From Staphylotrichum longicolle (lineage: Eukaryota; Ascomycota; Sordariomycetes; Sordariales; Chaetomiaceae): a stretch of 64,000 nucleotides of DNA. The stretch is from contig JAHCVI010000001.1 of the NCBI GenBank assembly GCA_019096155.1, positions 13,417,243 through 13,481,242 on the forward strand. Direction: 5' to 3'. This document shows, one piece after another, positions 41,968-51,983 of this stretch (positions are counted from its first letter, which is position 1; each line of letters begins with the position of its first letter). The notes under the pieces were generated by a model that made no database searches, was not told the origin of the DNA, and was given only the letters and a program-made list of their open reading frames with translations. The translations under genes were made by a program, and so were the position numbers.

Positions 41968-44346
41968 TCAACCAGCCACAGCTGGTTCTGTTGGCGATGA
42001 AGCCTCTGACTTGTTTTCATGCTGATCCGCAAACTCTCGAAGAACGTCTGAGATCTTGTTCAGCGCCATATGCTTGGCAAGTTTCGCCCACTCGTGCAAC
42101 TTCCCAGACTCGATTTTCAGTTTCCCCTTGGGAGTCAAGCAGTGCTTCAGCACCCAGTTCAGCAACTCACTATCCTCTTTTCCCTCCGGGTTCAAATCCA
42201 CGCGAGTGAAGGCCACGTTCCACACCATCTGCGTCAGTGTCCCGGGCAGGAAGTTGTCGAAGGGCCGTGCTGCCTCAAGTGATTTGCAAAATGGCAGGTT
42301 GCCAGGCGTGCATGCAGTCTCCACGATGGCCTCCCAATTTGAGTGACTGGTACGCGTTGCCGCGCCGCTTCTCAGGAGCGCTTCCATAAGCCGCAACCAA
42401 GTCTCACGGCCACGGAGAGGCTTGCCGCGGTCATCGGGTTCCCAGTCTTGAAAGGTGCGCAGCACGGATTCATTCCCCATGTCATCCAAGGAAGCGCCAG
42501 CCTTCAAGAGGGCTTTGACAGTTCGCAGATCATCTTTCGTCTCCAAAGCATCTCTCAAGGCCATCATCAGAGGCAGCAACTCCAGGTGGTCGGGATAGAC
42601 TTCGTACTGCGTGTCGATTTTGTTGCAGTCAACTCCCCGCGAGATTAAGAGCTTTACCATTGAGGCGAATCCACAAGCCGCGGCGAGTTGCAGCGGAGTG
42701 CGAAAGCGAATTCCATGTTGGCTGTACCCGATCTCTAGGAATGGCGGCCCCCATAAGCAAGTCCGCTGTGACTCGTTGATGTCGACACCTGACTTCAGCA
42801 GCTTTCTCGCGAGTGACAACGCGCCAAGCTGGGACGCTTCAACCGCTTCCTTGCCGGCTTTCTCTGCATTGCTCTTGAGAGGGTCGTCCCACGGCAATTT
42901 GTATAACCGATCCTGGCGCTCTCGGAGTGATAGCTGAGTGTACACGGCCGGCCGACGCAAAGAGCAGAGGGAAGCAAAAGCCCGCGTGTAGAGCGGCTTT
43001 GGGTCAAACCCTTTTCCTCGATATAGCCCTTTGCAAAAATCAACAAGCCAACGGGCATCATCGTACTTGAATTGCATGCAGAGAAGCCGCAGAGGTCGTT
43101 TTCTGATCTTCGGCAATGCAGGCCCGATTCGAGGAGTTTCGCCTTCGTAGAAATGAAACGTGGCGCCTGTTTTCAGAAGGTACTTCCCGGCTGTCCGGAT
43201 ATGTCCCCCTGCCGCGGCATAGTGAAGGGCGGTTTGTTGATGGCGGTTACCATGGTCAAGGTATGACTTAAAGCTAGGTGACTCCAGCAATATCGACAGC
43301 ATCGGGACTGACCCCATCCAAGCAGCGTCTTGAAGAGCCGTCGTCCCAAGGCGCGGAAGCCGATGCAAGCCATATGGTTGTCGAACCAAGCCACCAACAA
43401 AAACCGAAGCGCCGCGTGAGATGAGCAAGCGAGTGGCGTCCCCATTCCCCGAGCACATGGCAACATGGAGGGCTGTCCAGACTGACCGGTTGCGATTTGG
43501 GGCAACGGAATCGTTTTTGTCCTCCACGCCAGAAAGTTCTGGCACAGCGCAGTCGCAAGCCCCAGAGCATTGTGCGTCGACGTTCGCACCGTGGTCGAGA
43601 AGAAGTTGTAGGGCTGTGTTGTCGCCTCGCAGGATAGCAGCGTGAATAGGTGCCCAAGCCCAGTACTGACGGTTTTCCGGATCTCCCAGGTTGTCGGTGA
43701 CGCCGAACCGCTCCAATGAGCAGGTGTGCGGAAAGTCCGCGCTATGGGCCAAGATCCAATCCACGTCATCGCCTGTCATGGGAATCGGAATGCTATGAAT
43801 TAGTCGGGTGTATCGAACTCTTCTTCTGATTGTCCCGCTCCGGCAGTATTTCTCTCTGAAGACTTCTTCTTCAAGAGTTTTGTCGTGTCGTGGTCCGAAG
43901 GCACCATGGTGTCCTTGAGCAGCCAAGACATCCAGTAGCCTGCTCCTGAGAAAAGATGACAGGTAAAGGAAGTTCGGGCTCACTCCTCGCTCCAGCAGGC
44001 CCTTCAGCAGTTCGGGTCGGCCGGCCTCAACGGCCCAGAGAAGCACTTCCTTGGATCTGGAGGAGGAGTCATAGAGTCGCTTCCACAGGATCGGGGCGGC
44101 GACGCTGTTGAGGCGGCGGTTGACGAGACAAAGCGCCCACAAGTCGCTGTCAATGAGAAAATCTGCAATGAAAAAGAGGGTCTCGGTGGCCAGACCCATG
44201 AGTCTGATTGAGGGAATGAGGCTGCCTCCGAGCTCGGGTGACGCGCGAGTAATCTCCGTGATCCTGGACTGAGGAAGTCTGCGAGACGTGGCAATGGCGG
44301 GGCGTTTGACGCCGCGACGGGCCGCTAGACAATGAAGATTAGCCAA
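41968..44346 (-). CDS. F-box/ankyrin repeat protein 1
   Basis: Intronless, 792 residues. The F-box-like segment (about 50-93) reads LATETLFFIADFL ... LCLVNRRLNSVAAPILWKRL. Ankyrin repeats follow, with clear units such as APIHAAILRGDNTALQLLLDHGA, TALHVAMCSGNGDATRLLIS, TALHYAAAGGHIRTAGKYLL and TPLQLAAACGFASMVKLLIS. By family, the F-box would recruit Skp1/cullin and the repeats the target. The 49 residues before the F-box are basic; a Met at residue 50 (MGLATETL) is a plausible alternative start. Tandem with the next gene, same strand and architecture but low identity. Confidence 0.85.
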   Translation of the reverse strand: MANLHCLAARRGVKRPAIATSRRLPQSRITEITRASPELGGSLIPSIRLMGLATETLFFIADFLIDSDLWALCLVNRRLNSVAAPILWKRLYDSSSRSKEVLLWAVEAGRPELLKGLLERGVSPNFLYLSSFLRSRLLDVLAAQGHHGAFGPRHDKTLEEEVFREKYCRSGTIRRRVRYTRLIHSIPIPMTGDDVDWILAHSADFPHTCSLERFGVTDNLGDPENRQYWAWAPIHAAILRGDNTALQLLLDHGANVDAQCSGACDCAVPELSGVEDKNDSVAPNRNRSVWTALHVAMCSGNGDATRLLISRGASVFVGGLVRQPYGLHRLPRLGTTALQDAAWMGSVPMLSILLESPSFKSYLDHGNRHQQTALHYAAAGGHIRTAGKYLLKTGATFHFYEGETPRIGPALPKIRKRPLRLLCMQFKYDDARWLVDFCKGLYRGKGFDPKPLYTRAFASLCSLRRPAVYTQLSLRERQDRLYKLPWDDPLKSNAEKAGKEAVEASQLGALSLARKLLKSGVDINESQRTCLWGPPFLEIGYSQHGIRFRTPLQLAAACGFASMVKLLISRGVDCNKIDTQYEVYPDHLELLPLMMALRDALETKDDLRTVKALLKAGASLDDMGNESVLRTFQDWEPDDRGKPLRGRETWLRLMEALLRSGAATRTSHSNWEAIVETACTPGNLPFCKSLEAARPFDNFLPGTLTQMVWNVAFTRVDLNPEGKEDSELLNWVLKHCLTPKGKLKIESGKLHEWAKLAKHMALNKISDVLREFADQHENKSEASSPTEPAVAG

Positions 44347-45073
44347 GCTCGATGCAGCTTCTCAAGACAGAAAGACCAGGGGAGAGAAGAACGGAGAAAC
44401 TTGCTGGCGTTGGCCATACCTTTCGCCATTATTGAACGTGGCGATCTCAAACTAGGGTCCGCCGCTTGAGGAAAATCGCCATTCGTGTGTTTCCCAGGCA
44501 CTCAAGCAGCCTTGAACACCATTAGCAACCGCGCTCAACAGCAAAGCGAGGTGCTGGCGATGGCTGCTTACACACTTCGTATTTTGGATTGGTCGGATGC
44601 CTGAGAGAATTTGGAGTCGGGTGGCCAACGGTGGCCAATGTCGTTAATAATCGCAGATTCGGTGGAGGTTGACCGACTAACGAAAATGAGAAGTTAGCGA
44701 TTCTGCAACACCAAGAAGAACAGGAGAACGGTTGTAACAAGATTCGTACTGGGTCCATGGAATGGCGATTGCGATATCGCAGACAGTGTGCTTGACGGAA
44801 GCAGGCGCGAAAAGTTTGAAGTCGCGTCGCGGTTCGGAAGAGTGGCGAAAGGGTTGCAGTAGCCGAGGAAGTTGAGGTCGCCGAGTAGAGGTTAAATTCG
44901 TCGGCCAGAAGCTAAGGTTGAGTTTGCTGCCTAGAAGCGTGACGCATTGTTGTCAAATGAGGAAAGAACGATGGGATGAAAGCGAGAAGTTGTCGGGGCT
45001 TGCCCAGAAGATTCCAAAATTCCGCAAACCTACAAGTCTTTGACCGAACTCCAACTTCCAGCTTCCCGGTCTC
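44347..45073. other. Region between the two F-box/ankyrin genes
   Basis: About 0.73 kb, holding the promoter of gene 1 and the 3' UTR of gene 2. No other gene seen. Confidence 0.45.
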
Positions 45074-48000
45074 TCACTCAAAGACGATACTTGAATATGT
45101 TCCATCTGTCGCCTTAATCGTTCCCATTTCGAAGGGGTTAAAGTCTGGTGGTGGATCGAAAGAAGCCGTTGAGAAAATATCGAGGATGATGTGCCTCCGA
45201 AATTCTGCGAGGTTGTGCCGCTTGTACATACTCTTAAACCTCATCGAGTCGCGCAACAGAACTCTCAAGCCGTCAAGAGCCGACCTTTCTGTCCCCATGG
45301 CCCTCGTGGTCCATTTGGCTCCTCGCGCAAGGAGCAGGCCCACCATTTCACTCAGGTGGTTGCTCTCGAACGCAACCAAGTCGGGCTCGCATCTGCATTC
45401 GTGATCAAGAACCGATTCACGGATTGCCTCACTGACCGGTGCTGGGTAATCGTCTGTGCCGAAGAAATCGAGCAGCACCGAAAGCGCGGTACGGCCTCGC
45501 ACATCGACAGGAACATTGGCATCCTCCAGATTTGCCATGCTCAACACAACCTCGAGAACCCTGGGACAGAGGCGGCCAAAGGTCATAGAGGAGTCCAATG
45601 CCATCCCTCCGCAGGCAGCTCGGAGGTATTGCAAGGCTCCGGGATGGTTTCTCCCCGGTGGCGGCCGAGCCTCGAGCATCGCCTGAACCAAGGTGGGCAT
45701 CCGGCTCCCGATTGCGGTCCGCATCGGATCATCGTCCCAGAGGAAGACTGCCCCCTGAGAATCATGAGTCAAGTTTGAGGAGGCGTCGTCTTGTGACTCG
45801 CTCGCACGGACACTGTTCCGGGAGAGAGCGCGGTATAGTGATTCGGGAGGTGCTACGCCGGCTTCGTCCCACGTTTCCGTCTCCATGTCCTTCCCGCCGC
45901 ACTCCACGAAGGCGCGCACCTCAGCGCCAGCGCCGAGAAGAATTTTCAACATGGCCAACCTGGTGGGTTCTGAGGGTGAAGTGTCGCCGTTGAGCTCGGT
46001 CAGCTCGGTAGAGCAGACAAAGGTCGCCAGTGTCAAGATTCGACTCGACGACTCCCGGGTGGAGAATGCACAGTTGACGAGGGTACCTAAATCCTCGCCA
46101 GCCACGTCAGAAGCGAGCCGAAGGAACTCGGCCGCACCGGTCATCTCTGGGTTGGCGCAGACAGTAACCAAAGCATTGTCAGCTTTTGTGAAGACATACT
46201 CTTGATTCTGCTGGCGCGAGCGTGTGCAATAAGGGAAGAGCCAGTCATCGGGAAGGGTTTTAGAGCTGTCGGGAGGGTTCAAGCTGGCCCCTTGGCTAAC
46301 GAGCAACCTTGGGATCGTGCAATCTTCGGCCCTGATTATCATCCTCGGTACATCGCAGTTTTCCAGGACCCAGCATTTGCAGCCTTCGCGGTCTGCCTGT
46401 TCCAGCACCCACTCGGCCAGCGCTAGATCACTTCCCCCAAGATCTGGCGGTCTCGCTGTCCTTGAGAGCATGGTGCAAAAGTCGGATTCATTTAAAAGGC
46501 GCAGTGCGCCCACGCTCGCCAGCCATTGACAGACTTTCAAACCCCCAGGCTGACATGCGGCCACCAGAGCAATGCGCAAGTCCTGATCGTCGACGCATTG
46601 TGGACTTTCTGCGAGACGTTGATGGAACCGTTTCGCAATCTCGAGTTTGGCCTCGACTGCTCCCGGCGTTGTAAACTGCAGATCGGCGGGGTCAGGGACG
46701 TGATTGATGCGGCCAGCATTGCAACCAAAACCCCGGACAAACACGGAGCTGACGTCAGGTGTGGCCAGACCTAGCTGCGAGACTCTGTAGTCAACGAGGG
46801 CCATGGCGGCGTCGACTCCTGTGATGGATTGGGCATGCTCAAGGGCTTTGCTCAACGACACGTCGAGGTAAACAGCTGAAGGTACCGAGTACTGGGGAGC
46901 CTCCAAAAGTACGTTTATCGCTCGAGAAAGTTGCTTCTCTGAGACGAAGTGCAAGATAAAGATGGACACCGTCGGAGGAATGCGGTCGGAGCTGAGAAGT
47001 AAGCGCTTGAGGATCGGAGTCATTTGCTCCTCATCGCCAGGAACAATGTCTCGAGGGGCGAAACAAGCCTCGACGGGGTGTAGCTGGTTCTCTCGCGGCA
47101 CAGCAAAGCCCGGGTCCATATCAAGGAGCATCAGTGCATCCGAGTACCTCCTCGTGCGAAGAGCATGCGTGAAAGCGTTGCAAGTCCACTCTCGATGAAC
47201 GTTCCCCGCCAGCACAAACCCGTCGAATGAGGCGTGGATATCTGCTCCCTTGTCCCGCAAGAAGCGGCCGACTGTCTCCACGTTACCGGCGGCAGCGGCA
47301 AAATGGAAGGGTGTGAGTTCGGCCTTGGTCCGTTCGTGCACAAGACTGGCATCCCTGTCCACCAGGAGCCTGCAAATATCCAGAGCGCCGTGCCAGGCGG
47401 CAACATGGAGGGCTTTGATACCGCCAAAGGAAACAACGGTCGACGCGCCGCAGTCCAACAATAGCTTCGCGGTGGAGTAATGTCCGCCCGCTATTGCACA
47501 ATGCAGCGGGCTCTCCTGGCACGTGGGCACCACGGGGCTTACGAAAATGCCATCCAAGATCCCCAAAACAGCAGGCCGTTCCGTGACGGCAAGCAGGGGA
47601 TCGACAATGGCACCGCTCTCGAGGAGCAGCTTTGCCAGCTTGTCGTCTCCACGTTCGGCAGCGACGTGCAACGCTGTCCAGTGATACAAGCACTCAGACT
47701 CTGGCTCCATCTCCGAAGAAGAACCGTTATCTGTGGCTGAACCCGATGTGCTAACCATATTGGCGTTGAAATCGGACTGGGACACTGCAGCGTGTAAGTC
47801 ACCGATGACCCAACTGAAGATTGCAGATTCGTTGAGGCCAGGAATGCTAACTGGCTCTTGGGCGAGCGAGGGACGAAGACGTCTGTATCCGATGTGCATA
47901 TCAGATCTCGAATCGGTGGTCCTGAGATTTACTGCAATGTATTCGAGGGCAAAGGTCCGATCAATGACCGGCTGCCTTCCAAGGCGACGGCCCTGGGTTG

Positions 48001-48331
48001 CAAGCACACGATGGAGTGCGTCCCGAGGGACAGGGGAAAAGTATCTGGCGTTGGGACTAACTCCGTGTGCCAGTAAAAGGCGGACAGACTCAATGAATCC
48101 ATGTTCGGCAGAGTAGAAGAGGGCCTGTCTGGCTGTGCGGCGGTTGGAGGCAGCAGCAGCGTAAAGCGCAGTCTGAGCGATGGAGCAGAACCGACGGTTT
48201 ACCAGGACCAATGCGGCAAGATCCTGGATTTCATCGATGTTGGCCGTGATGGCAATGAGAACCTCATTCGGGAAACATAAGAGGGTCGTCATGGTGCTCT
48301 GTTCGTTGAGTGTCGGGACGGGACGAATCAC
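45074..48331 (-). CDS. F-box/ankyrin repeat protein 2
   Basis: Intronless, 1085 residues. An F-box-like start (LLCFPNEVLIAITANIDEIQDLAALVLVNRRFCSIAQ) is followed by ankyrin repeats: TALHVAAERGDDKLAKLLLE, SPLHCAIAGGHYSTAKLLLD, KALHVAAWHGALDICRLLVD and TPFHFAAAAGNVETVGRFL. The remaining 600 residues hold degenerate helical repeats (IPRLLVSQGASL, MLKILLGAGAEV, MVGLLLARGAKW). Residue 14 is a second Met directly before the F-box and may be the true start. The tandem pair may have arisen by old duplication. Substrate unknown. Confidence 0.85.
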   Translation of the reverse strand: MIRPVPTLNEQSTMTTLLCFPNEVLIAITANIDEIQDLAALVLVNRRFCSIAQTALYAAAASNRRTARQALFYSAEHGFIESVRLLLAHGVSPNARYFSPVPRDALHRVLATQGRRLGRQPVIDRTFALEYIAVNLRTTDSRSDMHIGYRRLRPSLAQEPVSIPGLNESAIFSWVIGDLHAAVSQSDFNANMVSTSGSATDNGSSSEMEPESECLYHWTALHVAAERGDDKLAKLLLESGAIVDPLLAVTERPAVLGILDGIFVSPVVPTCQESPLHCAIAGGHYSTAKLLLDCGASTVVSFGGIKALHVAAWHGALDICRLLVDRDASLVHERTKAELTPFHFAAAAGNVETVGRFLRDKGADIHASFDGFVLAGNVHREWTCNAFTHALRTRRYSDALMLLDMDPGFAVPRENQLHPVEACFAPRDIVPGDEEQMTPILKRLLLSSDRIPPTVSIFILHFVSEKQLSRAINVLLEAPQYSVPSAVYLDVSLSKALEHAQSITGVDAAMALVDYRVSQLGLATPDVSSVFVRGFGCNAGRINHVPDPADLQFTTPGAVEAKLEIAKRFHQRLAESPQCVDDQDLRIALVAACQPGGLKVCQWLASVGALRLLNESDFCTMLSRTARPPDLGGSDLALAEWVLEQADREGCKCWVLENCDVPRMIIRAEDCTIPRLLVSQGASLNPPDSSKTLPDDWLFPYCTRSRQQNQEYVFTKADNALVTVCANPEMTGAAEFLRLASDVAGEDLGTLVNCAFSTRESSSRILTLATFVCSTELTELNGDTSPSEPTRLAMLKILLGAGAEVRAFVECGGKDMETETWDEAGVAPPESLYRALSRNSVRASESQDDASSNLTHDSQGAVFLWDDDPMRTAIGSRMPTLVQAMLEARPPPGRNHPGALQYLRAACGGMALDSSMTFGRLCPRVLEVVLSMANLEDANVPVDVRGRTALSVLLDFFGTDDYPAPVSEAIRESVLDHECRCEPDLVAFESNHLSEMVGLLLARGAKWTTRAMGTERSALDGLRVLLRDSMRFKSMYKRHNLAEFRRHIILDIFSTASFDPPPDFNPFEMGTIKATDGTYSSIVFE

Positions 48332-48853
48332 TCAGAGAGACCGTGAGGGGAACCGTGACCGGATTGCACCAAGGGATGGCTTTGACCTATGTCAATCTAG
48401 AAGCGGAAAGAAAAAGTATGCAAGGCAATTTGACCAAATATAGACGCAAGCAATCCGATCACCACGTTGTATCACACAACTGGCTCATCTGTCCGCCCTG
48501 GGCGAGAGTCCAGACTCCAGAGATGGGGTGAGCTTCAAAGATTTGGTGCCTGAATCCAACAAGAGCTGATTGGGATGGGAAGTGAACACAGATGGGTCCG
48601 TCACCTGACGCGTCACGGGGCTAGGCGCTTTCCACTCGTTTCTGGCCAGGTCCGTGCTCAGGCTGCAGGCTCCGAGCTCCTGAACACTGCAATCGACAGG
48701 CTTCGATATTTTTTTGGGAAGGGCGGGACACACGACGATAGCCCCCAGGGAACGACCACCTACACCACCGCATCCTCTCCATTCCAGCTGCAACTGCGTC
48801 TGGAGCTCCGCTGCAACTCCCCGAAGGAACCTCGATTCCCATCTCACCACAAA
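48332..48853. other. Divergent region F-box/ankyrin 2 / CCT7
   Basis: Promoters for both flanking genes; C-rich leader before CCT7. No gene. Confidence 0.5.
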
Positions 48854-50697
48854 ATGTCGTTCGGAGGCCAGACTCCGACGATTATCGTCCTGAAAGAGGG
48901 TCGGGAACCCCTCCTTCCCGATAAACACTGGAACCGTCCCCCGCTGACTCGGCCCTCGCAGGCACCGACACCTCGCAGGGCAAGGGCCAGATCATCTCCA
49001 ACATCAACGCCTGCTTGGCCGTGCAGGCCACGATCAAGTCCACACTCGGCCCCTATGGCGGCGACTTATTAATGGTGGATGCGAACGGCAAGCAGACCAT
49101 CACCAACGATGGAGCGACCGTCATGAAGGTGCGCAGCCACAACAGCCGCAGGAGATTGAGACGGGCCCTGACTCTAGGAAGCTTCTGGACATTGTCCACC
49201 CGGCCGCGCGGATTCTCGTCGACATTGCGCGGTCTCAAGATGCGGAAGTGGGCGACGGCACAACCTCGGTCGTCGTCTTGGCCGGCGAAATCTTGAAGGA
49301 GATCAAGGAGCACGTGGAGGGCGGCGTCAGCTCGCAGATCATCATCAAGGGCTTGAGGAGAGCGGTAACCATGGCGGTTAACAAGATCAAGGAGATCCAG
49401 GTCAGCACAGACGAGGCCAACAGGAGGGACACGCTCAACAAGCTGGCCGGGACGGCCATGACCAGCAAGCTGATCAAGCGCAACACCGACTTCTTCACAA
49501 AGAGTGCGCCTTTTCAACATACTCTGACCCAAGTAAAACCCTTGCTAACGGTTCACAGTGGTGGTCGACGCCGTCCTCTCCCTCGACCAGGAAGACCTGA
49601 ACGAAAAGTTAATAGGCATCAAGAAGATCCCCGGTGGCTCGCTGACGGACTCGCTGTTTGTCAACGGCGTGGCCTTCAAGAAGACCTTCTCATACGCCGG
49701 ATTCGAGCAACAGCCCAAGTCGTTCAAGAAGCCCAAGATTGTGTGCCTCAACGTCGAGCTCGAGCTCAAGGCCGAGAAGGACAACGCCGAGGTCCGTGTC
49801 GAGCAGGTCTCCGAGTACCAGGCCATCGTCGACGCCGAGTGGCAGATCATCTACAAGAAGCTTGAGGCGGCCTACAAGACCGGCGCCAAGGTGGTGCTCT
49901 CCAAGCTGCCCATTGGCGATCTCGCGACACAGTACTTCGCCGACCGGGACATCTTTTGCGCGGGCCGCGTGTCCGCCGACGACATGGAACGCGTGGTCCA
50001 GGCCACGGGCGCCACCATCCAGAGCACCTGCTCCGACATCCGCCCAGAGCACCTGGGTACATGCGGCAGCTTTGAGGAGCGGCAGATCGGCGGCGAGCGC
50101 TTCAACTTCTTCGAGGACTGCCCGGAGGCCAAGACGTGCACGCTCGTGCTGCGCGGTGGCGCCGAGCAGTTCATCGCCGAGGTCGAGCGGTCGCTGCACG
50201 ACGCCATCATGATCGTCAAGCGCGCCATCCGCAACAAGACCATCGTCGGCGGCGGTGGCGCCACCGAGATGGAGGTGTCGGCCTACCTGCACCGGTACGC
50301 CGACCAGGACGTGCGCAACAAGCAGCAGGCCATCATCAAGAGCTTCGCCAAGGCGCTCGAGGTGATCCCGCGGCAGCTGTGCGACAACGCCGGCTTCGAC
50401 GCGACCGACATCCTCAACAGGCTGCGTGTCGAGCACCGGCGGGGCAACACATGGGCGGGCGTCGATTTCCGCAACGAGGGTGTCACCGACATGATGGAGC
50501 GGTTCGTCTGGGAGCCGGCGCTTGTCAAGATCAATGCCCTCCAGGCGGCGACCGAGGCAGCCTGCCTGATCTTGGGTGTGGACGAGACGATCCGCAACGA
50601 GGAGAGCCAGGCGCCGCAGGCCCCAGGCAAGCCTCTGCCCCCGGGAGCCGCCCAGCGGGCGCTCCGTGGCCGTGGCCGGGGCATGCCCCGGCGGTGA
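48854..50697 (+). CDS. cct7: T-complex protein 1 subunit eta (CCT7)
   Basis: Model join(48854..48899,48962..49128,49182..49503,49559..50697), 557 residues, normal for the family. CCT7 is one of eight subunits of the cytosolic TRiC/CCT chaperonin that folds actin and tubulin using ATP. STLGPYGGDLLM and NDGATVMK are the N-terminal ATP-site segments, and VGDGTTSVVVLAGEIL the catalytic GDGTT motif. GGGATEMEVSAYL and WAGVDFRNEGVTDM are the C-terminal equatorial motifs. The tail ends RALRGRGRGMPRR. Intron 2 ends at GAAG just after a better-looking CTCTAG; only the GAAG site keeps the frame (K|LLDIVHPAA). Confidence 0.95.
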
Positions 50698-50993
50698 GGT
50701 GCCAAACCCCTAATATGAGGAATGAATATACCTGTCGATGATACGCGGGACATCTGTCACTGAGTCGTCTCTGTGAGCACTCGATGAACAACCAGGAAAC
50801 GCTTTTTGCAAGACCGTACTCCTACCGCTGAAAGCTACGCCGTGTTTATCCCTCCCCCTTCCCGGCACTCCAGGCATCTCACCCGTTTCCCATCTTTTAG
50901 CCCACCCTACACCCAATAACCCATCCCATGTTTACCTCATCCTATAATCCAACGCCACACCGACTGACAACGACCGACCCGGCACCATCCACC

Positions 50994-51983
50994 CTAATCC
51001 CTCGCACCACCCGTCTTTTCATGAACCTCAACCCCAGATCCAACATCCATATCGACATCTATTGACCTCCGTGCAGATGATAGCCCGCAAGCCGGTTCTT
51101 GGTGATGCTCGTGCTGATGGTCCTCCTCCTGGTCGGCCTCGAGCAGCATCTCCAGGTCCCGATCCATGGCTGCTTCCTCTTCGTCGATGTGGAGGGGTTC
51201 TTTTCTGGTCGCCTCTCGTGGCATTCCTGTTGTTGTTGTTGCTGTTGCTGCTGCCGCTGGTGATATGGGTGTCCCGTCTTGTTGGGTTTGGTCTTGGTCA
51301 CGGTCACGGTCATGGTCATGATCATGGTCATGGTCGTGGTCATGGTCGTGGCTGGGATGGTGATGCTGAGGGTTATGGTGAAGGTTGTGGTGATGAGCGT
51401 GATGGTTGAGGTGGTTGTGGTGTGTGGCGGCGGATGGACTCGGTCCAGCGTCGCCTCCCCCTATCCCAATCTCTCTTCCTAACCCTGGCTCTGACCCTGA
51501 TTCTCTGCGGAGACCGACGCCGACACCGACCCCGAGATCGGCGTCCTGGTCGTCGTCATCGTCGTCGTCGTCGTCGTCGTCCGTAGCAGCGGCGTTTATC
51601 AGCGCCTGGAATGTCTCGGCGTCTGCGGCGTCTGCGTCCGGGTCGTGGTGTGAGTGGTGATCGTGTTCATGATCGTGGTGGGTGTGTTGTGGTGGTGACG
51701 GGTGAGAAAAGGGGAAGTGGTGGTGGTGGTGGTGGTGATGATGGTGCAGACTGGGGTGGATGTGTGCGCTGCTGTCGCTCGTGGAGGACTGGGCTATTAT
51801 TTGCGGGTCGATCGGCTGGTAATCTGAAACGTCCACGCCGACGCCGACGCCGACGCCAACGGGGAGGGAGTGCGGGTCTGAAGTGAGAGATGGGAGGGAC
51901 GCCGGGTGGGGGTGAAGGGGACCGTGGGAGGTATCTTGAAGCATGGGGTTATGGGCGGCCTCTCGCGTGATGGCGTCGGTCAT
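50994..51983 (-). CDS. His/Asp-rich low-complexity frame, probably the C-terminal tail of the SPT10-like protein
   Basis: Open frame of 329 residues from an internal Met, but open without stop up to about 52095, overlapping the end of the SPT10-like frame. It contains a run of ten His, repeated HD units, a run of eleven Asp, GVGVGV stretches and the ordered-looking segments DAETFQALINAAA and AAMDRDLEMLLEADQEEDH. These two helices look genuine. Because it follows the SPT10 frame with a one-base shift and has no promoter or good start of its own, I think it is the displaced tail of that gene. A separate overlapping gene is the alternative. The His/Asp runs could bind metal (speculative). Confidence 0.45.
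   Translation of the reverse strand: MTDAITREAAHNPMLQDTSHGPLHPHPASLPSLTSDPHSLPVGVGVGVGVDVSDYQPIDPQIIAQSSTSDSSAHIHPSLHHHHHHHHHHFPFSHPSPPQHTHHDHEHDHHSHHDPDADAADAETFQALINAAATDDDDDDDDDDDQDADLGVGVGVGLRRESGSEPGLGREIGIGGGDAGPSPSAATHHNHLNHHAHHHNLHHNPQHHHPSHDHDHDHDHDHDHDRDRDQDQTQQDGTPISPAAAATATTTTGMPREATRKEPLHIDEEEAAMDRDLEMLLEADQEEDHQHEHHQEPACGLSSARRSIDVDMDVGSGVEVHEKTGGARD
51293..51352. repeat. Hexameric GGTCAY repeats coding (HD)n / (RD)n
   Basis: About ten copies of GGTCAT/GGTCAC/GGTCGT on the plus strand, read as alternating His-Asp and Arg-Asp on the minus strand. Confidence 0.85.
51549..51581. repeat. GTC trinucleotide run coding polyaspartate
   Basis: Eleven GTC units with one GTCATC interruption, read as GAC/GAT on the minus strand. 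Confidence 0.85.
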
